Assembly: GCA_045598025.1 (NCBI GenBank)
Contig: JAZLLH010000053.1
Coordinates: 1 to 21,891, forward strand
Length of the DNA: 21,891 nucleotides
Source of the DNA: UBA1195 sp045598025
Lineage (GTDB): Bacteria > Bacteroidota > Bacteroidia > Bacteroidales > WCHB1-69
Direction: 5' to 3'
Every line of letters starts with the position of its first letter. Position 1 is the first letter of the stretch. Shown one piece after another: positions 1 through 7,916 of the stretch. The notes beneath the pieces are model-generated. The model was not told where the DNA came from. It made no database searches and saw only the letters and a program-made list of their open reading frames with translations. Both the position numbers and the translations under genes were made by a program.

Positions 1-462
1 CTGAAAAATTTGAATGTAAAACTGATTGTGGCTGGAGAATTTTACGGAGATCCGAAGCCATATATGGAGCAGATTGAACGTCTGGGCATAGCCGACCGTC
101 TGGTTTTGGCTACCGATTTTATTCCGGACAGTAGCGTCAACCGTTATTTCGGAGCCTGCGACATCGTAGCGCAACCTTACAAATCGGCCACTCAGAGCGG
201 GGTAACCCAGATTGCCTTCCATTTTGAAAAACCCATGTTGGTGACGAAAGTAGGCGGATTGGCGGAAATTGTGCCCCATGGAAAAATCGGATACGTAGTG
301 GAACCCTCCGCTTCGGAAATTGCCGATGCTTTAGTCGATTATTTTGAAAACCACCGCGAAGCAGATTTTACGCAAGGTGTGGTGGAAGAAAAGAAGAAAT
401 ACGCTTGGTCCGGTATGACAGAAGCCATTTCCGGGCTGATGCAGGAAATAACTTTAAAATAA
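1..462 (+). CDS. Glycosyltransferase, GT4-like, C-terminal part (5' end outside window)
   Basis: The frame is open from the first base and ends at TAA 460-462, so only the C-terminal ~153 residues are seen. The TTG at 10 is internal, not a start. The fragment is the nucleotide-sugar-binding Rossmann half of a GT-B (GT4-type) glycosyltransferase: a strand-turn opening LIVAGEF, then a loop with DFIPDSSVNRYF, then the hallmark stretch around SGVTQIAFHFEKPML, in which an acidic residue precedes the conserved Pro, followed by VGGLAEIV and GYVVEP. Such enzymes transfer a sugar to a growing polysaccharide or lipid-linked glycan in the cytosol. The next gene is a heptose kinase 6 nt downstream on the same strand, which suggests a surface glycan (LPS or capsule) gene set. 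The acceptor and donor cannot be told from the fragment. Confidence 0.85.
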   Translation: MKNLNVKLIVAGEFYGDPKPYMEQIERLGIADRLVLATDFIPDSSVNRYFGACDIVAQPYKSATQSGVTQIAFHFEKPMLVTKVGGLAEIVPHGKIGYVVEPSASEIADALVDYFENHREADFTQGVVEEKKKYAWSGMTEAISGLMQEITLK

Positions 463-468
463 CGCCCT

Positions 469-1488
469 ATGACCATTCGAAGCAAAGCACCTCTGCGTTT
501 GGGACTGGCCGGTGGAGGAACGGATGTCTCCCCATATTCCGACCTATACGGTGGTGCCATTTTGAACGCCACCATCAATATGTTTGCCTACACGACTTTA
601 GAACCCACTGAGGACGGGAAAATCGTGTTCGAGGCGCCTGACCGCCGCCTGCAGGAGACCTATACAGCCTGCGAGGAAGTGGACACAGAGGGGTTCTTTG
701 TTCTGCACAAGGGCGTGTATAACCGCATTGTGAAGCAGTTTGTCCACCGTCCGCTTTCCTTCCGTATATCTTCTTATGTGGATGCGCCTCCGGGTTCCGG
801 ATTGGGTACTTCTTCTACATTGGTAGTCAGTATTTTGGGTGCATTTGTAGAATGGCTCAAATTGCCTTTGGGCGAGTACGATATTGCCCGTCTGGCATAC
901 GAAATCGAAAGAGTGGATCTGGGAATGAGCGGTGGCAAACAGGACCAATATGCAGCCACTTTCGGAGGTTTCAATTTCATGGAATTCAATCAGGAAAATG
1001 TCATTGTGAATCCTTTGCGCATCCGCAACAAATATGCGGACGAGCTGGCTCACAACCTTGTACTTTACTATACGGCAACCAGTCATGTTTCAGCCCAGAT
1101 TATTCAGGAACAGCAGAAGAATGTTCGGGCCAAAAACACCACCTCCATTGAAGCCATGCACAAATTGAAGGAGCAGTCTGTGCAGATGAAAGAAGCCCTT
1201 TTGCGTGGCAATGTTGACCGTATCGGGGATATTCTTGATTTCGGTTGGAAGTACAAGAAACAAATGGCAGATTGCATTACCAATCCGCACATTGATGAAA
1301 TATATAACGCAGCCAAACAGGCCGGTGCTTCGGGTGGCAAAATTTCCGGTGCCGGTGGTGGCGGTTTCATGTTCTTCTATTGTCCGGGCATCACCCGCTA
1401 CGCGGTGGTCGAAGCCCTGCAACAGTTTGGCGGCAAGGCCAAACGCTACGAATTCGTCAACGAGGGATTGAAAACCTGGAGCATGTAG
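469..1488 (+). CDS. hddA: D-glycero-alpha-D-manno-heptose 7-phosphate kinase (GHMP kinase family)
   Basis: 339 residues, close to the usual HddA length of about 340. The N-terminus has the HddA/GHMP signature LRLGLAGGGTDVSPYSD (residues 9-25). The ATP-binding GHMP motif PGSGLGTSS lies at 108-116, the family block GGKQDQYAATFGGFNFMEF at 155-173, and the C-terminal glycine-rich motif KISGAGGGGFM at 291-301. From family knowledge, HddA phosphorylates D-glycero-D-manno-heptose 7-phosphate at C1 in the GDP-heptose route that feeds LPS, S-layer or capsule glycans. It lies 6 nt behind the glycosyltransferase, so the two are probably co-transcribed. Other GHMP sugar kinases are possible, but the N-terminal and central blocks match HddA much better than galactokinase or mevalonate kinases. 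No partner genes (GmhA, GmhB, HddC) lie in the window. Confidence 0.85.
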   Translation: MTIRSKAPLRLGLAGGGTDVSPYSDLYGGAILNATINMFAYTTLEPTEDGKIVFEAPDRRLQETYTACEEVDTEGFFVLHKGVYNRIVKQFVHRPLSFRISSYVDAPPGSGLGTSSTLVVSILGAFVEWLKLPLGEYDIARLAYEIERVDLGMSGGKQDQYAATFGGFNFMEFNQENVIVNPLRIRNKYADELAHNLVLYYTATSHVSAQIIQEQQKNVRAKNTTSIEAMHKLKEQSVQMKEALLRGNVDRIGDILDFGWKYKKQMADCITNPHIDEIYNAAKQAGASGGKISGAGGGGFMFFYCPGITRYAVVEALQQFGGKAKRYEFVNEGLKTWSM

Positions 1489-1537
1489 GCGACAGGGGAT
1501 ACGGCAGTCGTTTGGACAGACAAATTATCTCCCATCT

Positions 1538-3181
1538 ATGAACCTCATCCATCAGCTGACACTGCAGTTGCGTTTTCCGCAAGGATCCTCTGTCGAGGAA
1601 GTGGATGCCGTTGCGGATACGTGTTATGATACCTATTGCAAGAAAGCAGTAGAAGATACGTTGGAGCGTTTGGGAAAGCGTTACGATATAGAAGTGGAAT
1701 CCATGCAGATAGATTTGGGTACTTTGGCATTGGAGGACATCCCATACGTACTTCCCGCGCGCTTGGAAAGCGAGCTCTTAAATTATGTAAATCAGGGTGA
1801 TGTGATTGATGAGATTGGTCTGAAAAACTTTCTCGATAGGAATGGGGGAGAGGTCCTCCCAAATGAAATCCGTGCACTGGTAATGGATGGTATGTCGGTC
1901 TGGCAGTCGGAGAAGGCAGCCGACAAGATGCAGATTTTTCTGGCCTATTTGTTGGATGAACGCATTCCGTGGCAGATGGAAGCACAGGATTTCAATCCTC
2001 AGAAATGGGCTGACGAATGCATTCCGCTGATATTTTCGGATGTGCGTATTATCCGTGCTTTTTCCCATTTTCTTCAGACATTCCCGTCGGCCTATGTGCG
2101 TTGCCGCAACTTATGGAGGGAATCATTGTCTACGTTGCTTCCGCTACCATTGTTCGAAGATAATGCTCCCGTTTTGCAAACGACGGTCACAGAGACATCC
2201 GGAACGGAAGACCTTTCTTTCGCAGAATTGTGCGAACGGACTGAAATTCGGGAAATAATGGCAGAAGGTATGAGCGTATGGAAGCAAACGGAGGCTGCTT
2301 CTGAAAAAATGCGGATTTTTTTGGCCTATTTATGGGACGGACGCATTCCATGGCAGACAGAAGTACGGGATTTCAATCCTCAAACATGTGCCGATGAATG
2401 TATTCCTTTGGTATTTGCAAACGTGCATGTTTTTCGTGCTTTTTTCCGTTTTCTTCAGGCTTATCCGCTGGCCCGTATGCGTTGTCGCAATTTGTGGGGC
2501 AAAATATTTTCCGAGGCACTTCCGCTACCATTGTTCGGAGATTCCATTTCTGTTGTGCAAACATCTGGGTATTCAGCAGTATCTTCTGAGCACTCAAGCA
2601 AGGAGGAAGAGGAATTGCAAGAAATACAGACCGAGGAAATACCGATATTATATTCTCCAAAAGAGAATAAAAAACGATGGGTGGATGATGCCGGCATCGT
2701 ATTGTTGCATCCTTTTTTCAACACTTTGTTCCATCGTCTGGAATTATTGGATGAAAAAAGCCGATTCAAAAATACCAGTTCCGTTGAACGGGCAGTGCAT
2801 CTGCTTAAATATTTGGCAGATACAACATCTTCCCATTTTAGCCATCAGCTGAATCTGGAAAAAATATTGTGTGGTTTGCCTTGTCATTATCCTATGCGTC
2901 ATCGCTTTGAAGTGACGGAAAAGGAAAAAGATGAAGTCTCCCAAGTTTTGAAAGCCGCCTGTGATTATTGGAAACCTTTGAACGGAACTTCAGAAGAGGG
3001 ATTCCGGCAGTCCTTTTTGCGGAGAAGCGGTGAGATGGAGTATGCGGATCAAAGTTGGCTGCTGAAAGTGGAAGGAATGGCCGTAGATATTCTGATGGAT
3101 GATCTCCCATGGGAAATATCGGTAATCACCCTTCCTTGGATGAAAGACCCCTTGATGGTTGATTGGCAGTGGAATTATTAA
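1538..3181 (+). CDS. Contractile injection system tape-measure protein with internal duplication
   Basis: 547 residues. The C-terminal third carries the eCIS tape-measure family (CIS_TMP) signature: DAGIVLLHPFFNTLFHRL (384-401), an ERAVHLLKYLA helix (417-427), LEKILCGLP (440-448), and the terminal block DDLPWEISVITLPWMKDPL (521-539). From family knowledge this protein sets tube length and is placed next to the ATPase. The middle holds two tandem copies of about 107 residues (109-215 and 235-342), both with GMSVW, KMxIFLAYL, RIPWQ, DFNPQ, ADECIPL and RCRNLW; a hand alignment gives 64 identities. The start ATG at 1538 is the first in frame and gives the conserved MNLIHQLTLQL opening. It follows hddA by 49 nt with no recognisable promoter between, and precedes the ATPase by 12 nt. 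The role is by homology; length control in this organism is inferred. Confidence 0.85.
   Translation: MNLIHQLTLQLRFPQGSSVEEVDAVADTCYDTYCKKAVEDTLERLGKRYDIEVESMQIDLGTLALEDIPYVLPARLESELLNYVNQGDVIDEIGLKNFLDRNGGEVLPNEIRALVMDGMSVWQSEKAADKMQIFLAYLLDERIPWQMEAQDFNPQKWADECIPLIFSDVRIIRAFSHFLQTFPSAYVRCRNLWRESLSTLLPLPLFEDNAPVLQTTVTETSGTEDLSFAELCERTEIREIMAEGMSVWKQTEAASEKMRIFLAYLWDGRIPWQTEVRDFNPQTCADECIPLVFANVHVFRAFFRFLQAYPLARMRCRNLWGKIFSEALPLPLFGDSISVVQTSGYSAVSSEHSSKEEEELQEIQTEEIPILYSPKENKKRWVDDAGIVLLHPFFNTLFHRLELLDEKSRFKNTSSVERAVHLLKYLADTTSSHFSHQLNLEKILCGLPCHYPMRHRFEVTEKEKDEVSQVLKAACDYWKPLNGTSEEGFRQSFLRRSGEMEYADQSWLLKVEGMAVDILMDDLPWEISVITLPWMKDPLMVDWQWNY
1862..2563 (+). repeat. Tandem intragenic duplication within the tape-measure gene
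   Basis: Copy 1 covers 1862-2182 and copy 2 covers 2240-2563, separated by a short linker. The two are alike in DNA as well as protein; for example, both contain gatttcaatcctca and tgcgttg(c/t)cgcaa blocks at corresponding positions. Encoded identity is about 60% by hand alignment, so the duplication is not recent, but both copies keep the same residue pattern. Confidence 0.85.
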
Positions 3182-3193
3182 AAACATCAGCGT

Positions 3194-4525
3194 ATGAACA
3201 CGAATTTCATTCAAAATGAATTGAATTGGTTGGCTTCTATATTGAGCGTTCGTTTGCAATTGTATTTCGGCCAGGAAACTGAAATACGGAATATCAAGGA
3301 GATTCAGCCTCAGGATTTGAAGGCTGGACAAGGTGCGTATTGCCATTTTCTGATGCAGCATCAGCTTGATTTTGAAGACAGGGTTTGTCTGATTTTAGCT
3401 TTTCTTCCGTTTGTCAAACCCCAGTTGATGGATTGTTTTCAAGTAAAAAATACGGATACGGGACAACGCTTTGTCGAATTCGGATGCATGGATAAAGAGT
3501 CCGGTAACGGATTGCAGCCGACTTTGGATACCTTGCTCTTTATTCTGGCTGGTGAAGATACAGATTGCAGAATACGTACAGCCGATTATTTCATTTCTCA
3601 TCCGGTATTGTCGTCCTTGTTTGTGCGCAGCGATGCCGGACATCCCGATTCCTTTGCCAGTTGGAAACTGCAACCCTCTGAAGAATGGATGGACAAACTG
3701 ATATTGGAGCGTCCTTTTCAACCACATTTTTCTACGAATTTTCCAGCCCGCCGTATTTATACCGACCGTTCCTGGAACGAATTGGTTTTGGACGAAAACA
3801 CCATGAATCGCGTGTGTGAAATCCGCACTTGGGTAGAATACGGAGAAAAAGTGCGTTCAGAATGGGGGATGGGCGGCAAATGGAAGCCAGGTTACCGTGC
3901 TTTGTTCTATGGACCTTCCGGATGCGGGAAAACCTTCACCGCTTCCCTGCTGGGAAAAGTAACAGGGAAGGATGTATATTGCGTGGATTTATCTATGATG
4001 GTGTCCAAATACATAGGGGAAACGGAGAAAAATCTGGCAAAGGTGTTCGAATTGGCCGAAAATAAGGATTGGATTCTCTTTTTTGATGAGGCTGATGCGC
4101 TTTTCGGTAAGCGTACGGGTATTAAAGATGCGCACGACCGTTATGCTAATCAGGAGGTCGCATATCTGCTACAGCGAATTGAGGATTACAGCGGGCTCGT
4201 AGTGCTTTCCACCAATTTGAAATCCAATATTGATGAAGCTTTTGCTCGCCGTTTCCAAAGCGTTATCCGTTTTACAATGCCTGCAGTAGAGCAGAGGGAA
4301 CGCATTTGGCGGGACGCCTTTTCTTCCTGCTGCATATTCGAGGATAAAGTCGATTGGTCCGAGATAGCCAAACGTTACGAACTTTCCGGTGGTTCCATCG
4401 TCAATGTGGTACAGTTCAGTTCCGTTATGGCCATGAGCCGTGGCGAAAACATCATCCGTAAGGATGATATTGAAGAAGGAATCAGCAGGGAGTACGCGAA
4501 AGTGGGCAAGGTGCTTAGTCTATGA
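3194..4525 (+). CDS. AAA+ ATPase of the eCIS (Afp15/Pvc15-like)
   Basis: 443 residues. The N-terminal ~190 residues are a family-specific non-ATPase domain. The AAA+ core has Walker A GPSGCGKT (240-247), a pore-loop-like SKYIGETEKNL (271-281), Walker B ILFFDEAD (294-301), the second region of homology VLSTNLKSNIDEAFARRF (337-354) with candidate arginine fingers R352/R353, and a sensor-2-like GGSIVN (399-404). All catalytic residues are present, so it should hydrolyse ATP. From family knowledge, eCIS clusters carry one such cytosolic ATPase, needed for particle assembly or cargo loading. It follows the tape measure by 12 nt and ends just before a hairpin. The unusual point is that it and the tape measure face the rest of the eCIS operon instead of ending it. 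Confidence 0.92.
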   Translation: MNTNFIQNELNWLASILSVRLQLYFGQETEIRNIKEIQPQDLKAGQGAYCHFLMQHQLDFEDRVCLILAFLPFVKPQLMDCFQVKNTDTGQRFVEFGCMDKESGNGLQPTLDTLLFILAGEDTDCRIRTADYFISHPVLSSLFVRSDAGHPDSFASWKLQPSEEWMDKLILERPFQPHFSTNFPARRIYTDRSWNELVLDENTMNRVCEIRTWVEYGEKVRSEWGMGGKWKPGYRALFYGPSGCGKTFTASLLGKVTGKDVYCVDLSMMVSKYIGETEKNLAKVFELAENKDWILFFDEADALFGKRTGIKDAHDRYANQEVAYLLQRIEDYSGLVVLSTNLKSNIDEAFARRFQSVIRFTMPAVEQRERIWRDAFSSCCIFEDKVDWSEIAKRYELSGGSIVNVVQFSSVMAMSRGENIIRKDDIEEGISREYAKVGKVLSL

Positions 4526-4536
4526 AACAGGATATG

Positions 4537-4570
4537 AAAAAAATAGGGAAACGATTATTGTTTCCCTATT
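4537..4570. terminator. Bidirectional terminator hairpin; strong U-run on the minus strand
   Basis: An 11-bp perfect stem (AATAGGGAAAC 4542-4552 with GTTTCCCTATT 4560-4570) has a 7-nt loop. On the minus strand it is followed by a run of seven U (4543 to 4537), a classic intrinsic terminator. On the plus strand it is followed only by AT-rich sequence, so it is weaker there. It starts 11 nt after the stop of the ATPase gene. It would stop the plus-strand eCIS module, and also leftward transcripts entering from the gap, such as the candidate ncRNA. Confidence 0.75.
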
Positions 4571-4686
4571 ATATTGGCGCATTCCGGCTTCCCGTAGAAA
4601 CAACCTGTTCTTCCAAAAGCTGATATTCGAACGGTACGATAGTTTTGAACCATCAAGATAACACTCCGTACAGTCTCCCATACATG

Positions 4687-4710
4687 GTGGCAAGTTTTTT
4701 GCCGCTTTTT
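4687..4710 (+). terminator. Possible second plus-strand intrinsic terminator
   Basis: A 7-bp stem GTGGCAA (4687-4693) / TTGCCGC (4699-4705) with one G-U wobble and a 5-nt loop is followed by TTTTT (4706-4710). It could back up the hairpin at 4542-4570 for the plus-strand operon. It lies inside the candidate minus-strand ncRNA, where the same sequence would form an internal stem, so its role is ambiguous. Confidence 0.4.
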
Positions 4711-4928
4711 GTATTACCGAGTATACCTTTGCGATTCACAGACAATCTTCACAGCAGTCGGTTGTCGCCGCATGTCTTGCTCTGTTGGTACTGAGAATGC
4801 GCGTCACAAATGCAAAGATAATATTTTTTTTGATACAAAATTTTTATTTACAGATTTTTTTTTACATTATATGTCACTGTTTATTAGTTGTTCACGATAA
4901 AAATATTCATTGAGCATACTTGGGAAAC

Positions 4929-7916
4929 TTATTTTATGGCATAAAATATCACCCTTTGGATATGAATATGTTCATTATTTTTATCTCCTTCTCCAAAATA
5001 AAACAGATATATGGTAGCGTCGGGCCAAAGCGGCAACTCTTTACGGATTTGTGCCCCTTTCAGTTTCTCATCGTGGCATAGCTCCATGTAAGATTTGAGT
5101 TGGAAAAAGGCAGCTATATCTTTGTCAAGGTATGGACTTACAGCAATTGGTATGCTTTTATCGCATGCAGCTGCCAGGATTTCCGGAGTAATGTTTTTGA
5201 AAGCTTCATTGAATAAAACAGCTGTATCAATGTCAATGGCATCGGCTTTTTCCGCGGAATTGACAATGGTTTTGAAATTTTTTATTGAGACTTTGTTTAT
5301 GGCACGGAAAAGCAGATTTTTTTCAGCAATGTTCGCTGTCTTCCGTATATTTTTGTATTCCTTCCGTATGGCTTTGGTATCAATATTTTCAGGTAAGTAT
5401 TGGTCTGAAATGGTTTCAATTACGTACTCAAATGAACCATTCCCTTTTTTCCGGCGAATCAAATAGCATGAGCTGTTGTCATCTTTATTTTTATCCATGT
5501 TTTTATTCAATTCGGACAGAAGATGTGGCCAATTGTCAATGTCTTTGAGATTCGGTCTGCTTATATGATACGTATTTTTTACTCCAGTTATTTTTTGGGG
5601 AGTAGAAATTTTTTTCTCCAAGATCGTGATGCGGGGATTGCTATCTTTTTCCTCAGGAGCTTTCCTGGTCAGTAATTGGATGAATCTGTTTTTGTTTATA
5701 AAGAAACTACCATAGGAAGGGACATACTTTTTTTTCTTTAATTCAATTGTTTTTACGTTGATAGGCAAATTGTTTTCATACAGGAAAGTTTTCAACTCCC
5801 GGCATACATCATCGACTTCCATATCCACAATGTTTTGCAGCGAAAGAGTATCACTGTATTTTTGATATTCAGGATTTCCGATCCTGTTTTTATATGGAAG
5901 GTGCGATGCATGATGCGCATCCCAAATGTTCTCCAATTCCGAACTCCTGTCATAGTAATAGGGAATGGGGCGATTGCCGATTCTGTCATGCGCATCGGAC
6001 CATACGAATTGGGCAGCGTGTGATTGCTCGTAATAGGATAGTTGCACAAAATGTTTTTTCATCAGATAAAGTCTGTTCAACAAGCGGGCAAACACTTTGC
6101 AATCGTTGGCAAAAGTCGTGTCAAACAAAGTTCTGTACACATTGCGATAAGCATCGTTTTCCACATTGCTGTTTCCGCATCCCAGATACACGACACCATC
6201 TTCCGAGGTATTGTTCATGGGTATGAGAGGGTATCGGCTGACAAAATCATTATAATATTCAACAAATTCATTGGTGGCTTCAGCCATGTCTTCTAGGAAA
6301 TGCAGGTAATATATCGGAAATAATCCCGGAAGATCAATACGCTTTTCTTCCAATGTATTCATCTCATTGATGAGGCTGTTGAAAAGATTTGTCTGTTCTG
6401 TTGCATCGTTTCCAAGTACGATTTTCCAATTCTCGGAATCCTTGATTTGCTCATAAATTGCTTTTAATACAGAAACGATGGAATCACGTGATGCTTTGAA
6501 AGACGCTACCAGTTTCTTTTTGAAGACATTGATGTTTAGTGCATTATCTATACTTCCTATATTCTTGGTATTCGCAAAAATTTGGATGGCTTCCGGTTTA
6601 TGATAAGGTTTTGTGTATTCATTAGAACTTTTGTCGTATGCACACGCATATATCGTATAGTGAAAATCTGTTTCATTGACTGCGTATGAGGGTTCGCCTT
6701 TTTGATATTCAATTTTTAAAGCGATTACACGATTATTCAATGTGCTGAAATTATCTATCTTTCCGAGAGATATGTCTTCTTTAAATTCCAGAACAAGACC
6801 ATCAAAAGTAACTGCTTTTCCTTTATGTACGGTCAAATTATTATACTTATATTCATAATCCAAGCCGGAAACAATTCCAAATCCAGTAAGTTGTGTAAGA
6901 TCGTTTTTCAGGAATCCTACAGATATGTTTTGGGGGTTATTGTTCCGATAGAAATTCCATACTTCAAAAATGTGGTTGACCGCATTGGACAACTGATTGT
7001 AGTCAGCGGTGAATTCTGTATATAGTACAGATTGAAAAAGATTTCTGTATTTCTTGCTATCATCGGAATAGCTGTCAGTACCCTTACCTAATGCAATATA
7101 GGAATGTGGTTCTGAATCACACGGAATAAACGGATACTTGCTTGCGAATTGATTATAGCATACAATGACTTGATTTACAGAATCTGCTATAGCTTGATAT
7201 CGTATCGTATCCGAAAACGTATCCGAATTGTTGATTTCAAGTATATTTTTCCAATTGTTCATTGTATTCCCTTCGCCAGGAAACAACTTACATTCACTTA
7301 TATTATCCAATCCTTTGGATAATTCGGTAATGGCATCTGACAGTTGATTGGAATTTTTACCGTCATGATTCGTCTTGAAATAAATGTATGAATTTATTGG
7401 CTTGATTTGCAGATATTGCTGTTTTACATTTTCCAATAGTATGGGATAAACACACAATTTTTTTGAAACGGTATCTTTGTCGCAGGAATTTCCGGAGCAA
7501 AGTATGTCCGTTTCTTCTTCGTAAATGGCATGCAGTGCAACAACGTACTTGTCATAGTTAGACGGCCATTCAATCTTATCTTTTAACGCCTTTTCAATAT
7601 CGTCTTCTTTCTCGTAGAACTGATATCCCATAGGTTCGTTTTCCAGATCCAGATTCTTTTTTATTGCAGCAGAATAAGTTTTGTCTTTGTCAAAAACAAT
7701 AAGGGTACCATCGGATGTGGAAGCCGTACCGGCTTTTATGGTCAAGGTATTGTCATCAAAAAAATACTCTAAACCATTAATGATACCCGTGCCGCTTAAT
7801 TCGGTTCTGCTCAGCCGATTTTGTTCTTCAAGATAATTGAATGAGTTGTTTAGAGCTTCGTGAGTCAGGACTTCACCTTCTCTATATTTGGGATATGAAA
7901 AGTTATTTTGTTTCAT
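4929..7916 (-). CDS. Large eCIS-associated protein with internal duplication, possible tail fibre or baseplate-peripheral component
   Basis: 995 residues, last gene of the minus-strand operon; its ATG overlaps the Afp12 stop by 4 nt (ATGA), indicating translational coupling. The N-terminus (about residues 13-80: REGEVLTHEALN, LEEQNRLSRTELSGTGIINGLEY) is of a type I recall beside Bacteroidetes eCIS baseplate genes, without a proven function. Residues 42-323 and 343-623 are two diverged copies of one module: GxGIxxGLxY...LTxxKG, then SKYPFIP/SRYPLIP, then YRNLFQ/YRNVYR. The C-terminal part has a conserved-looking block with RIGNRPIPYYYD (645-656) and ends without membrane segments. The gene is clearly more AT-rich than Afp11; one 60-base line (5701-5760) has 17 G/C. 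Position after Afp12 and a modular beta-rich look suggest a target-binding or baseplate-edge role, but this is inference. Confidence 0.7.
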   Translation of the reverse strand: MKQNNFSYPKYREGEVLTHEALNNSFNYLEEQNRLSRTELSGTGIINGLEYFFDDNTLTIKAGTASTSDGTLIVFDKDKTYSAAIKKNLDLENEPMGYQFYEKEDDIEKALKDKIEWPSNYDKYVVALHAIYEEETDILCSGNSCDKDTVSKKLCVYPILLENVKQQYLQIKPINSYIYFKTNHDGKNSNQLSDAITELSKGLDNISECKLFPGEGNTMNNWKNILEINNSDTFSDTIRYQAIADSVNQVIVCYNQFASKYPFIPCDSEPHSYIALGKGTDSYSDDSKKYRNLFQSVLYTEFTADYNQLSNAVNHIFEVWNFYRNNNPQNISVGFLKNDLTQLTGFGIVSGLDYEYKYNNLTVHKGKAVTFDGLVLEFKEDISLGKIDNFSTLNNRVIALKIEYQKGEPSYAVNETDFHYTIYACAYDKSSNEYTKPYHKPEAIQIFANTKNIGSIDNALNINVFKKKLVASFKASRDSIVSVLKAIYEQIKDSENWKIVLGNDATEQTNLFNSLINEMNTLEEKRIDLPGLFPIYYLHFLEDMAEATNEFVEYYNDFVSRYPLIPMNNTSEDGVVYLGCGNSNVENDAYRNVYRTLFDTTFANDCKVFARLLNRLYLMKKHFVQLSYYEQSHAAQFVWSDAHDRIGNRPIPYYYDRSSELENIWDAHHASHLPYKNRIGNPEYQKYSDTLSLQNIVDMEVDDVCRELKTFLYENNLPINVKTIELKKKKYVPSYGSFFINKNRFIQLLTRKAPEEKDSNPRITILEKKISTPQKITGVKNTYHISRPNLKDIDNWPHLLSELNKNMDKNKDDNSSCYLIRRKKGNGSFEYVIETISDQYLPENIDTKAIRKEYKNIRKTANIAEKNLLFRAINKVSIKNFKTIVNSAEKADAIDIDTAVLFNEAFKNITPEILAAACDKSIPIAVSPYLDKDIAAFFQLKSYMELCHDEKLKGAQIRKELPLWPDATIYLFYFGEGDKNNEHIHIQRVIFYAIK
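6048..7793 (-). repeat. Intragenic duplication in the 995-aa eCIS protein
   Basis: Module A is encoded by 7793-6948 and module B by 6890-6048. Shared landmarks in order: G-T/F-G-I-I/V-N/S-G-L-E/D-Y, LTI/LTV-x-KG, SDGTLIVF/FDGLVLEF, a YN-x-F-x-S/R-YP-F/L-IP block, and an aromatic YRN block followed by a helix. Only the protein similarity is obvious; the DNA has diverged. Confidence 0.7.

Larger units (their letters stand above)
4537..4808 (-). ncRNA. Candidate structured non-coding RNA, about 270 nt
   Basis: Four signals line up on the minus strand. A Bacteroidetes -7 element TATCTTTG lies at 4820-4813, which puts a transcript start near 4806. The predicted 5' end has GCGCATTC (4802-4795), exactly complementary to GAATGCGC near the 3' end (4584-4577), giving an 8-bp closing stem. 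The intrinsic terminator with U7 (4570-4537) follows 6 nt later. Internal hairpins are visible: GCGGCAA/TTGCCAC (4705-4687, one wobble) and GATGGT/ACTATC around 4656-4640. No open frame of useful length spans it. A TTTG that could be a -33 box is 15 nt from the -7 element, closer than the usual 19-21. It matches no RNA class I recognise (no RNase P, tmRNA or SRP signatures). It may instead be decayed gene sequence. Confidence 0.42.

Noticed and set aside
4522..4623. 33-codon frame whose ATG overlaps the ATPase stop (ATGA)
   Set aside because: The overlap hints at coupling, but the terminator stem 4542-4570 lies inside it and the peptide looks random.
4569..4652. Minus-strand open stretch ending just before the terminator, with protein-like text (FKTIVPFEYQLLEEQVV)
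   Set aside because: It follows an in-frame TGA and has no start codon. It might be the tail of a lost gene, an alternative to the ncRNA, but too short to call a pseudogene.
4632..4656. T-loop-like GTTCGAA on the minus strand, suggesting tRNA or tmRNA
   Set aside because: No acceptor stem, CCA end, anticodon arm or tmRNA tag frame could be built around it.
4709..4900. 63-codon plus-strand frame in the convergent gap
   Set aside because: It starts at a TTG inside a T-run after a terminator-like hairpin, is rich in Cys, Phe and Ser from AT-rich DNA, and resembles no protein.
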